From NCBI GenBank assembly GCA_029550345.1, contig JAKPHK010000115.1, positions 1-46,625 on the forward strand: 46,625 nucleotides of DNA, in the 5' to 3' direction. Every line of letters starts with the position of its first letter. The first letter of the stretch is position 1. The notes below the pieces were generated by a model. That model had not been told where the DNA came from. It saw nothing but the letters and a program-made list of their open reading frames with translations, and made no database searches. A program made the position numbers and the translations under genes. Source of the stretch: Pseudomonadota bacterium (lineage in GTDB: Bacteria > Pseudomonadota > Alphaproteobacteria > Sphingomonadales > Sphingomonadaceae). Positions 1-6,890 of this stretch are shown here, one piece after another.

Positions 1-345
1 ACCGCCGACTATGCCCTGCGCGATGACGGCAAGATTTCGGTGCTCAACCGCTGCCGCAAGGGCGATGGCAGCTACAAGGACGCCAATGGCCGCGCCAAGG
101 TGGTCGATACCGCGACCGGGGCCAAGCTGAAGGTCAGCTTCTTTGGCCCGTTCTATGGCGATTACTGGGTGCTGGATCGGGCCGAGGACTATTCCTGGGC
201 GATCGTGGGTGAGCCTTCCGGCCGCTATCTGTGGATCCTCAGCCGCGAAGCCGCGCCGGGCAAGGCGCAGGTCGATAGACTGATCACCCGCGCCGGGGCA
301 CTGGGTTACGATACCTCGATGATCCGGGTGACGCAGCAGCCGTAG
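1..345 (+). CDS. Lipocalin family protein, 3' part only
   Basis: The frame is open from the first base of the window and ends at a TAG, so only the last 114 codons are present. The fragment resembles the C-terminal half of bacterial lipocalins (Blc type): a basic strand with NRCRKG, then GDYWVLDRAEDYSWAIVGEP and a C-terminal helix after YLWILSR. Such proteins are small periplasmic or outer-membrane beta-barrels that bind lipids or fatty acids. The start, any signal peptide or lipobox, and the promoter lie outside the window. The family call rests on the characteristic spacing of these strands; the ligand cannot be inferred. Confidence 0.85.
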   Translation, partial: TADYALRDDGKISVLNRCRKGDGSYKDANGRAKVVDTATGAKLKVSFFGPFYGDYWVLDRAEDYSWAIVGEPSGRYLWILSREAAPGKAQVDRLITRAGALGYDTSMIRVTQQP

Positions 346-462
346 GGTGCTTGGGAAATCGCAGCCTGAATGGTGGACGGCTTTCGGCCGGACCAGCCAG
401 GCGGCAGAATGACCGGGATGTTAGGGGCAAACCCGCATTCTGCCCCACAAACCAACCCGTCA

Positions 463-488
463 CCCCGTGCTTGACACGGGGCTTGGCT
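463..488. repeat. Left 26-bp inverted repeat flanking the GIY-YIG gene
   Basis: The first 19 bases, CCCCGTGCTTGACACGGGG, form a hairpin (7-bp stem, 5-base loop); they are followed by CTTGGCT. The reverse complement of the whole 26 bp occurs without mismatch at 848-873. The two copies enclose the GIY-YIG gene. The structure resembles a REP-type palindrome. Confidence 0.9.
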
Positions 489-522
489 TTTCTTGCGGCC
501 TGTCGTTTGGCATGAACGCCGA

Positions 523-849
523 ATGGAGAAGGGCGGCTGGGTATACATCATGGCGAACCGCTATCGCGGCGGGATGTATGTCGGCGTTACCGCCGACCTC
601 GCTCGCCGGGTCGGGCAGCATCGTGAAGGTAAGGGATCGAGCCACGTCGCCGATTTCGACAAGACGCGACTGGTCTATGCAGAACGGCATGATGAAATTG
701 AACCAGCCATCGCCCGCGAAAAGCTGGTCAAGAAATGGCGCCGCGAATGGAAATTCGCGCTGATCGAGGCCGAAAACCCTGATTGGGTGGACCTTTGGGC
801 GCTGTGGTATCCTGCGGAAGGCGCGCAGAAATTCACCGGCGAAAGGTAG
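523..849 (+). CDS. GIY-YIG nuclease superfamily protein (YhbQ-like)
   Basis: A 108-residue single-domain GIY-YIG protein. The N-terminal motif appears as GWVYIMAN followed by GMYVGVT, then the conserved Arg in LARRVGQHREG, a Y-x-E strand (LVYAERHDE) and the AIAREKLVKKW helix with its catalytic-type Glu. Proteins of this size hold only the nuclease fold, with no separate DNA-binding domain; the biological role of the YhbQ/UPF0213 group is not settled. The ATG at 523 is chosen because the GIY motif begins a few residues later; a TTG at 493 would add ten unconserved residues. The gene sits between perfect 26-bp inverted repeats, and its TAG stop lies at the edge of the right copy, which suggests gene and repeats move or evolve together. 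Confidence 0.9.
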   Translation: MEKGGWVYIMANRYRGGMYVGVTADLARRVGQHREGKGSSHVADFDKTRLVYAERHDEIEPAIAREKLVKKWRREWKFALIEAENPDWVDLWALWYPAEGAQKFTGER

Positions 850-873
850 CCAAGCCCCGTGTCAAGCACGGGG
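848..873. repeat. Right 26-bp inverted repeat flanking the GIY-YIG gene
   Basis: This is the exact reverse complement of 463-488. It contains the same 19-bp hairpin and overlaps the last two bases of the GIY-YIG stop codon (847-849). As a hairpin straight after the stop it could also act in transcript 3'-end formation, though no T-run follows. Confidence 0.9.
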
Positions 874-977
874 CGACGAGAGAGGGTAGGTTAATAGGCC
901 TGTGTCCGTGCTGTTGGGTGGAGCGGACGTACTTGCGCGCTGCCCCTGCTCTCGCGGCCAGCGATTCGCCATGGGGT

Positions 978-1119
978 TCACGCAGAGAGCGCAGAGAAAC
1001 AGGAGAGGCGCAGAGGTGTTGCGCTGGCGGCGGAGCCGCGCTTCCGTGCCACCGTTGCGGCAAGCCGCATCGCTGCGAGGGTGCAAGAGCCTGCGGCGCA
1101 AAGCGGCATCTCTGCGTGA
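978..1119. repeat. 142-bp MITE-like element with 11-bp terminal inverted repeats
   Basis: Ends are TCACGCAGAGA (978-988) and its perfect reverse complement TCTCTGCGTGA (1109-1119). Inside are further GCGCAGAG units near the left end and a short hairpin GCGGC-GGA-GCCGC at 1027-1039. No coding potential is evident. The CGCAGAG-rich composition recalls short interspersed repeats known in many bacterial genomes; no second copy was seen in this window. Confidence 0.55.
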
Positions 1120-1185
1120 CCCTGTCAGGGATCAAGGCTTGGGCACAGGCAGTCGTGTTGCGGAGGAACGAAACCGCATGAAGGT

Positions 1186-1211
1186 CACCATGCCCCGTGT
1201 CGCGCATGGAG
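1186..1211. repeat. Degenerate third copy of the GIY-YIG-flanking repeat
   Basis: It aligns over 26 bases with 848-873, with 19 identities; the core GCCCCGTGT is intact but the hairpin is damaged. It suggests that this palindrome family has spread locally. The 850-1260 stretch holds only these repeats and no convincing gene. Confidence 0.4.
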
Positions 1212-1260
1212 CGTCGGCGGCGGTGCGAGATGTTTCGCGAGGCGCAGGGCCGCCGGGGCG

Positions 1261-2001
1261 CTAGAAAAAGAACTTCTGCTGCCAGTAAAACGTCGATTTC
1301 ACCGGCTCGCCCGCCGCATTGGTGGCCGGTTTGAAGCGCAGCCGCTGCTGCGCCAGGACGCAGGCGACCGCGTCGGTTTCGGGAAAGCCGCTGGGTTTAT
1401 AGACCCGGCAGCCCACCGCGCGGCCATCAGGGCTGATCGTCAGTGCCAGGATCACCGATTTGCCGACCCGCGCTTCGCGCCCGCCGGGCGGGATCGGAAA
1501 GTCGCTGGCCTTGTTGATCTGGCCGGAAATGTGCACCGCCTTGGTCACCGCACCGCCGCCGGTGCCGTTGCCCGATCCGCCCGCGCCCGTGCCGCTGCCG
1601 TTGGCTCCGGCTCCGGTGCCATTGCCCTGCGCGGTCGCGCCGGAGGTATCGGCTTTGCCGGTCGAGCTGGCGGAGGGGGCCGGGGTCTTCGCCATCGGCA
1701 GCTTGGTCTTGGGCGCGGTAACCTCACGCGGGATCGCCTTCTTGCCCGCTGCCCCTTCATCCCCGGCAGCCTTGGGCTGCTGCGCGGGCGGCGGCGGGGT
1801 GGGCGTGGGTTCGGGGGTGGTGATGGTGACGGTGAAGGCCGAAAGCACGGTTTCAACCGCCTTGGCGGTGAAATTGGGGGCAAAGGCCTTCAGGATCAAA
1901 GCACCCAAAGCGATAACCACCAGCGCGGTTCCCGCCGCGACCCAGCCCTTGCTGCGGCGCGACAGGCCCAGTGCGGGGTCATCATCATCCCGATCGTCCA
2001 T
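1261..2001 (-). CDS. TonB-like energy transducer / TonB C-terminal domain protein
   Basis: A 246-residue protein with the layout of TonB: an acidic cytoplasmic N-terminus (MDDRDDDDPA), one membrane helix at about 20-42 (VAAGTALVVIALGALILKAF), a long Pro/Thr- then Gly/Asn/Ala-rich periplasmic linker at about 65-160, and a C-terminal domain at about 165-246 with the TonB_C features ISPDGRAVGCRVYKPSG and a run ending RLRFKPA. Such proteins couple the proton-motive force (through ExbB/ExbD) to outer-membrane receptors, but no exbB, exbD or receptor gene is nearby, so the partner is unknown. The low-complexity GTGAGANGSG linker may vary between strains. The ATG at 1999-2001 is preferred over long upstream extensions, which are out of character. 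It is divergent from the PotD-like gene. Confidence 0.8.
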   Translation of the reverse strand: MDDRDDDDPALGLSRRSKGWVAAGTALVVIALGALILKAFAPNFTAKAVETVLSAFTVTITTPEPTPTPPPPAQQPKAAGDEGAAGKKAIPREVTAPKTKLPMAKTPAPSASSTGKADTSGATAQGNGTGAGANGSGTGAGGSGNGTGGGAVTKAVHISGQINKASDFPIPPGGREARVGKSVILALTISPDGRAVGCRVYKPSGFPETDAVACVLAQQRLRFKPATNAAGEPVKSTFYWQQKFFF

Positions 2002-2079
2002 TCCCCGGCTATGCCAAAGGCTTGGGACAAGAGCAATCGCCCGCTTCCCGTGCACCCGCCGCGCGATTAGGAAGCAGGC

Positions 2080-3150
2080 ATGGCGCAAATCCGATCCTGG
2101 CCGATGTCCCGCCGCACCCTGATCAAGGGCGCCGCCGCTGCCGGGCTGGGGGCACCGTTCCTGGCTGGCTGCGGGGCCGAGGACAACCGCCTGTCGCTGG
2201 CGATCTGGCCGGACTATCTGGGCGAAACCACGCTCGACGATTTCCGCCGCGCGACCGGGATCGAAGTGACCATTACCACGATCACCGGAATGGAAGACCT
2301 TTATGCCCGGCTGAAGGCGGGCAATCACGGGTTCGATCTGGTGGTACCCAGCAGTCCGTGGGTGGAACGGCTGGTGCGCGAAGAGCTGCTCAGCCCGCTC
2401 AGCCGGACCCGGTTGAGCCAGCTCGGCAACCTTGAGCCTGCCTTCACCAACATGCCCTATGATCCGGGCAACCTGCATTCGGTGCCCTATACCTGGATGG
2501 CGCTGGGAATCGGCTATCGCCGGTCAAAGGCGGCTACGCTGCCCGCCGCATGGAAGGCCTTGCTGGCCGGGCCGGGCAATGCCGGGCGGATCGCCCTGCC
2601 CGCCGATCCGGCGCTGCTGTTCCGCATCGCCGCCAAGGCCGCGGGCTTTTCCGCCAACCTGTTCAACCCTGAGCGGCTGACCCAGGCCGAGGCACTGCTC
2701 AAGCAGGCCATGCCCCGGATCAAGGCATTGCACCGCGATGGCGGGCAGGATCTGTTGCTGCGGCGCGAGGTCGATCTGATCGCCGGATGGAACGCCGACA
2801 TTGCTCAGGTCGCGCTGGAAGATCCCGACATCGCCTTTGCCATTCCGGCGGAAGGCGCGCTGTTGCAATGCGATTGCCTGGCGGTGCCCAAGGACGCGGC
2901 CCGCCCGGCCAACGCCCATGCCTTTATCGATTTCGCGCTGAGCGCGCAGGGCGGCGCGGGGATTGCCGGGACGCTGTGGTTCCCCAGCCCCAATCAGGCC
3001 GCGCGCGAGCTGCTCGATCCCGCCTACCGATCAAACCCGGTGCTGTTCCCGCCGCCGGTGCAAGGGGCCAGGAGCGAATTCATTTCCGACAATCCCGGCC
3101 TCGACGCGCAATTTGCCGCCGCGCTGCAACGGATTCAGGTTCCGCAATAG
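2080..3150 (+). CDS. PotD-like spermidine/putrescine-binding lipoprotein
   Basis: A 356-residue extracellular solute-binding protein of the PotD/PotF family. The N-terminus has a twin-arginine-like motif (SRRTLIKG, residues 10-17) and a lipobox LAGC ending at Cys31, so it is probably exported and lipid-anchored. Next comes the family pattern LAIWPDYLGETTLDDFRRATGIEV and later VPYTWMALGIGYR, with a substrate-lobe region around AGWNADIA. The ATG at 2080 has an AGGAAG site nearby. No permease or ATPase genes (potABC) adjoin it, so it either works with a transporter encoded elsewhere or is solitary. Its 3' end overlaps the convergent selO 3' end by 16 bp. A carbamoylputrescine amidase gene is 22 kb away, beyond the islands. 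Confidence 0.85.
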   Translation: MAQIRSWPMSRRTLIKGAAAAGLGAPFLAGCGAEDNRLSLAIWPDYLGETTLDDFRRATGIEVTITTITGMEDLYARLKAGNHGFDLVVPSSPWVERLVREELLSPLSRTRLSQLGNLEPAFTNMPYDPGNLHSVPYTWMALGIGYRRSKAATLPAAWKALLAGPGNAGRIALPADPALLFRIAAKAAGFSANLFNPERLTQAEALLKQAMPRIKALHRDGGQDLLLRREVDLIAGWNADIAQVALEDPDIAFAIPAEGALLQCDCLAVPKDAARPANAHAFIDFALSAQGGAGIAGTLWFPSPNQAARELLDPAYRSNPVLFPPPVQGARSEFISDNPGLDAQFAAALQRIQVPQ

Positions 3151-4589
3151 GTGACGTGGGCCGGACTGCCGTCCGGCGCGCCGCGCTCATAGGCCTCCAT
3201 CCCCTCGCGCGGGGTGAAGGGATGGCTGGCCAGATCGAGCAGGCGTTCGAACGGCGCCATATCGCCCTGCTCGGCAGCGCTCAGCGCGGCGTCGGTCAGG
3301 TGGTTGCGCGGGATGTAGAGCGGATTGACCGCATCCATCGCGGCTGCGCGCGATGCAGGATCACCACCGTCGCGCTCCACCCGGTTGCGCCAGGCGTTCC
3401 ACCATGGCCACAGCGCCTCCCGCTCGGTCAGCTCAGCCGCGACCACGCCATAGTCCCCGCCCAGCGAGGCCGACAGCGCGCGGAACAGGCGGGTGAAATC
3501 GGCCTGCTGGCCATCCAGCGCAGTGAACAGCCCGCGCCCCAGGCTCATGTCCTCCGGTTCACTGCTGCGCAAACCCAGCTTGGCCCGCAGCCCCATCAGC
3601 CAGTGCGCCTCGAACCGTTCGGGAAAGGCCTCAAGCATCTGCCGGGCCACTTCGTTGTCAGCCTCATCCACCGCCACGATCGCCTCGATCAGGGCCGAGG
3701 CGAGGCGGTAGAGATTCCAGCGGCACACCAGCGGCTGCTGGCCGAAGGCATAACGCCCACCGCGATCGATTGAACTGAACACCTTGTCGTCGGCATAGGC
3801 ATCGAGGAAGGCGCAGGGCCCATAGTCGATCGTCTCGCCCGAGATGGTCACGTTGTCGGTATTCATCACCCCGTGGACGAAACCCAGGTTCATCCACTGC
3901 GCCACCAGCGCCGCCTGTGCCTCGCAGACCGCGTCGAGCAAGGCGAGCGGACGGTTGTGTGCCTCTTGTCGGTCAGAGAAGTGACGTTTGAGTGCGTAGT
4001 CGGTGAGCTGCTCCACCGCCTCGCGCCCCTTGTGCGCGGCGGCCCATTCGAAGGTCCCGACCCGCAAGTGGCTGGCGGCAATCCGGGTCAGCACCGCACC
4101 GGGATGCGGCTGTTCGCGCCACAGCCCCTCGCCGGTCGCCACCACCGCCAGACTGCGGGTTGTCGGCACGCCAAGCGCGGCCATTGCTTCAGAAATCAGG
4201 TATTCACGCAAGGCCGGCCCCAGCGCGCATTTGCCATCGGCCTGGCGCGAAAACGGCGTCGGTCCCGATCCCTTGAACTGCAGGTCCAGCCGCGCCCCGC
4301 CCGGCATCAGCACTTCGCCCAGCAGCAGTGCCCGGCCATCCCCCAGCTGCGGATTGAAATGGCCGAACTGGTGCCCGGCATAGGCCAGCGCCAGCGGCTG
4401 CGATCCGGGCAGATCCTCCGCCCCGGAAAACCAGCGCGCCAGTTGTTCGGGATCAGCTTCACCCAGCCCAAGCGCCTCCGCCAGTGGCGCGTTCCAGGCG
4501 ATCATCCGCGGCGCGGGCGGGCGCGCGGCCTGCCAGGGAACGAAGAACCCATCCAGATCGCGTGCCAGGGAATGATCGAAGTGCAGCAT
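3135..4589 (-). CDS. selO: Protein adenylyltransferase SelO (YdiU)
   Basis: A 484-residue SelO pseudokinase. Hallmarks are ALAYAGHQFGHFNPQLGDGRA near the N-terminus, DLQFKGSGPTPFSR, the ALREYLISEAM helix, the SHLRVGTFE segment and the metal-site stretch HGVMNTDNVTISGETIDYGPCAF. Known SelO proteins transfer AMP to Ser/Thr/Tyr of redox-related proteins and affect glutathionylation. The bacterial form lacks the selenocysteine tail; here the C-terminus is VTYCGT with an ordinary Cys. The ATG at 4587-4589 shares a base with the msrB stop (TGATG), so the two are translationally coupled; this start is preferred to an upstream one inside msrB. Confidence 0.95.
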   Translation of the reverse strand: MLHFDHSLARDLDGFFVPWQAARPPAPRMIAWNAPLAEALGLGEADPEQLARWFSGAEDLPGSQPLALAYAGHQFGHFNPQLGDGRALLLGEVLMPGGARLDLQFKGSGPTPFSRQADGKCALGPALREYLISEAMAALGVPTTRSLAVVATGEGLWREQPHPGAVLTRIAASHLRVGTFEWAAAHKGREAVEQLTDYALKRHFSDRQEAHNRPLALLDAVCEAQAALVAQWMNLGFVHGVMNTDNVTISGETIDYGPCAFLDAYADDKVFSSIDRGGRYAFGQQPLVCRWNLYRLASALIEAIVAVDEADNEVARQMLEAFPERFEAHWLMGLRAKLGLRSSEPEDMSLGRGLFTALDGQQADFTRLFRALSASLGGDYGVVAAELTEREALWPWWNAWRNRVERDGGDPASRAAAMDAVNPLYIPRNHLTDAALSAAEQGDMAPFERLLDLASHPFTPREGMEAYERGAPDGSPAHVTYCGT

Positions 4590-5032
4590 CAGCCGGACAG
4601 CTTCTCCAGCGACAAGGCATTGATGCAATAGCGCAAACCGGTCGGTGGCGGGCCATCGGGGAACACGTGGCCGAGATGCGCATCGCAGACATTGCAGGTC
4701 ACCTCGACCCGCACCATCCCGTGGCTGTGATCACCGTGATAGCCGATCACTCCATCGGCCACCGGGGCGCCGAAACTGGGCCAGCCGGTACCGCTTTCGA
4801 ACTTACTAGTGCTGTCGAACAGCTCGGTCCCGCAACAGGCGCAGGCATAACGGCCGGGCTGGAACAGGCTGCACATCTGGCTGGAAAAGGGCCGCTCGGT
4901 CCCGGCCAGCCGGGTCACCTGATAGCGCTCGGGCGAAAGCAGCGCGCACCATTCCTCTTCGGTTTTTTCCACCCGGCGCGGCGGCGGATTATCCTGCCCC
5001 GAAGCCAGCTGCACAACATCCTGCCAATCCAT
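4589..5032 (-). CDS. msrB: Peptide-methionine (R)-S-oxide reductase MsrB
   Basis: A 147-residue MsrB. It has the two zinc CxxC pairs (C64/C67 in YACACCG and C113/C116 in CNVC), the substrate strand GTGWPSF, the GHVFPDGP loop and the catalytic Cys136 in [10 protein letters not shown]. It reduces methionine-R-sulfoxide in proteins in the cytosol using thioredoxin. The start at 5032 gives the usual N-terminus ([12 protein letters not shown]); upstream in-frame codons fall into the intergenic region before the tRNA-like repeat. It is the first gene of an msrB-selO operon and lies immediately left of the element A boundary (5140). The msrA gene is at 26447, on the other side of the islands. Confidence 0.95.
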   Translation of the reverse strand: MDWQDVVQLASGQDNPPPRRVEKTEEEWCALLSPERYQVTRLAGTERPFSSQMCSLFQPGRYACACCGTELFDSTSKFESGTGWPSFGAPVADGVIGYHGDHSHGMVRVEVTCNVCDAHLGHVFPDGPPPTGLRYCINALSLEKLSG

Positions 5033-5139
5033 GCCCGTTCTCCGTGACCCTGCCCTTACCATAGCCGCGCCGCCAAGGCGAAACTTGAAGCAATGCGTCA
5101 AGTTTCGCGGCAGCAAGCGGGAAAGTTACGGTAAAAGGA

Positions 5140-5185
5140 TGGTGAGCCCTGCTGGGTTCGAACCAGCGACCTACTGATTAAAAGT
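5140..5185 (-). repeat. att repeat 1: 46-bp tRNA-Lys 3' end (outer left boundary)
   Basis: Identical to the 3' 46 bases (anticodon loop to CCA) of the complete tRNA-Lys at 23921-23996; it diverges right after AAAAGT. It presumably descends from the original 3' end of the tRNA gene, displaced by the integrations. The rest of 5033-5343 holds only this repeat, a small TTCGTC/GACGAA hairpin near 5210 and the arm-type sites before the integrase start. Confidence 0.95.
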
Positions 5186-5325
5186 GTATCTAACAACGCC
5201 TTCGTCAATCGAGACGAAAGCGCGCAAATCCGTCAACGCGACAGAAATCCTCGCTTTAATGTCCTGTGCCTAGGTGCCTCAGACGGTCACTGGAAGCCAC
5301 TACGCGCCACTGATGGTGCGAAGGG

Positions 5326-5346
5326 GACGGACACGAGACGGACATG
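5326..5346. repeat. Element A left paired sites (GACGGACA, 11-bp spacing)
   Basis: GACGGACACGA at 5326 is followed directly by GACGGACATGG at 5337. The same two units recur as a pair at 13946-13965, near the other end of the element. The second unit includes the ATG (5344) of the integrase-RT gene. Likely arm-type integrase binding sites that could also repress the integrase gene. Confidence 0.6.
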
Positions 5347-6867
5347 GCACAGCGCATAACCGACAAGCTGGTTCGCGAACTGGCGGCCCCGGCGAAGGGG
5401 AAACAAGTCATAGTGCGCGATGATCTGATCGTCGGGTTTGGGGTTCGCAAGACAGCAACCGGGTGCACAGCATTCATCCTCAATTATGTATGCAAAGGGG
5501 TTGAGAGGCGCTTCACTATCGGCCCTCATCCGGCGTGGTCAGTTGCCGCTGCTCGCGAAGAAGCTAAGCGGCTTAAGCGCCTGTCGGAGACCGGCCACGA
5601 CCCGCTGATCGAGCGCAGGCGAGTGCAAGCCGAGCCAACCATCAAGCAACTATGGGATCGCTACGCTCAGGACATACTTCCTCGAAAGGCCCCGCAAACG
5701 CAGGATAATGAACGGTCGATGTGGGATCGCTTGATCCTTCCTAGCCTCGGCCGCAAGCGACTGTGTGATGTCGAGCCGAGTGACATTGACCAACTCCACA
5801 ACCGGATCAGTCGGCGAACACCAACGCAGGCCAACCGGGCGCTTTCGAGTGTCCAGCACGTCTTCGCAACAGCAATTCGCTGGCGGCTCATCCAGCAAAA
5901 TCCCGCCGCTGGTGTCGCACGTAACCCCGAGCAAGGCCGGGAACGCTATCTCGAGGTTTCGGAAGTTGAACGGCTGGTTTCGGCTTTGGACAGACGACCG
6001 GATAGGCGTATCCCCCGCACGGTTTGCAGCTTGCCGATGACAATGCGGGCTGCTCACCGCATGGCAAGGGACCTAATTGAAGCCCAAATCCAAGCGGACC
6101 CCAGCGTATACGGGCAACGCCGCCGAGGCCGGGATCATCTAATCATCGATTTACGTAGGGAACTGGAAGCAACGCCCAATGCCTACTTGGTGCTGGCCGA
6201 TATTGAAGACTGCTTTCCGAGCATCAATCCCGACGCGATCTACAAACTAGGGCTTCTCCCGGACGCCTTTGTCGAAGCTGCACTGGACGTTCGGCAAATG
6301 CGTTTCCGGAAGAAGGATCGCGTGCACAAACAGCGCGATCTTCGGCAGGATCAAAATGGACCTCCATTGGGATACCCTGTCATCACAGCACTTGAACACG
6401 CGGGCTTGCGCGGTCTCATGCAAGGGTCGCCAGCGTCCAACTCACTCCTTCAAGCATTCTTCAACGACCTACCAAGTCGAATGCCGGAAGGTTTAACGCC
6501 GTTCGTCTATTCCGACAACATCGCTGTGATTTGTCGGTCGAACGCGGAGTGCAGTCTGGTTTCGGACATCTTGGGTGACTACCTAAGTCATCACCCAGCA
6601 GGCCCGCTCGTTCAAAAAATTGAGTTCTCAGGGAATGCCCGTGAAGGCTTTGATCTGCTTGGATACACTTTCGAGTGGATCGAAGGAAAATTGATCGTCA
6701 GGCATTCCGGGAAGAATGTGATCAAGGCACTTCGCCGCCTAGTTTCGCTCTGCGACGACCCCGATCTGACTAGCGACGAAGCCTTGACCATATTGCTCAA
6801 TGGCTTTGGCGCATTGACGGACGATACCGTCGAGCGCTTCGTCGCAATAGTCGAGGAAGCGTTCTAG
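5344..6867 (+). CDS. Chimera: tyrosine integrase N-terminal half fused to RT-like domain
   Basis: A 507-residue open frame made of two unrelated parts. Residues 1 to about 218 are a DUF4102-type integrase: arm-binding domain (LIVGFGVRKTATG), core-binding domain (TIKQLWDRYAQDILP to NPAAGVARNPEQ) and the first helix of the catalytic domain (YLEVSEVERLVSAL). The Arg, HxxR and Tyr residues are all absent. From about residue 220 it is reverse-transcriptase-like: motif A LADIEDCFPSI (Asp286), motif B QGSPASNSLLQAFFNDL (360-376), motif C VYSDNIAVI (Asp391, with Asn392 where YxDD has the second Asp) and a GFDLLGYTF segment like RT motif E. The RT fingers are incomplete at the join near base 6000. RT activity is uncertain; integrase activity is not expected. 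The stop lies 23 bp from the convergent Res-UvrD stop. Confidence 0.75.
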   Translation: MAQRITDKLVRELAAPAKGKQVIVRDDLIVGFGVRKTATGCTAFILNYVCKGVERRFTIGPHPAWSVAAAREEAKRLKRLSETGHDPLIERRRVQAEPTIKQLWDRYAQDILPRKAPQTQDNERSMWDRLILPSLGRKRLCDVEPSDIDQLHNRISRRTPTQANRALSSVQHVFATAIRWRLIQQNPAAGVARNPEQGRERYLEVSEVERLVSALDRRPDRRIPRTVCSLPMTMRAAHRMARDLIEAQIQADPSVYGQRRRGRDHLIIDLRRELEATPNAYLVLADIEDCFPSINPDAIYKLGLLPDAFVEAALDVRQMRFRKKDRVHKQRDLRQDQNGPPLGYPVITALEHAGLRGLMQGSPASNSLLQAFFNDLPSRMPEGLTPFVYSDNIAVICRSNAECSLVSDILGDYLSHHPAGPLVQKIEFSGNAREGFDLLGYTFEWIEGKLIVRHSGKNVIKALRRLVSLCDDPDLTSDEALTILLNGFGALTDDTVERFVAIVEEAF

Positions 6868-6890
6868 TCAGCGGGCAAGGAAGCCTCGGC

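Noticed and set aside
833..1207. Open frames on both strands between the GIY-YIG and TonB-like genes
   Set aside because: They run through repeat elements (978-1119 and the palindromes), and the apparent LDTGLG/RDTGHG starts are translations of the repeat itself.
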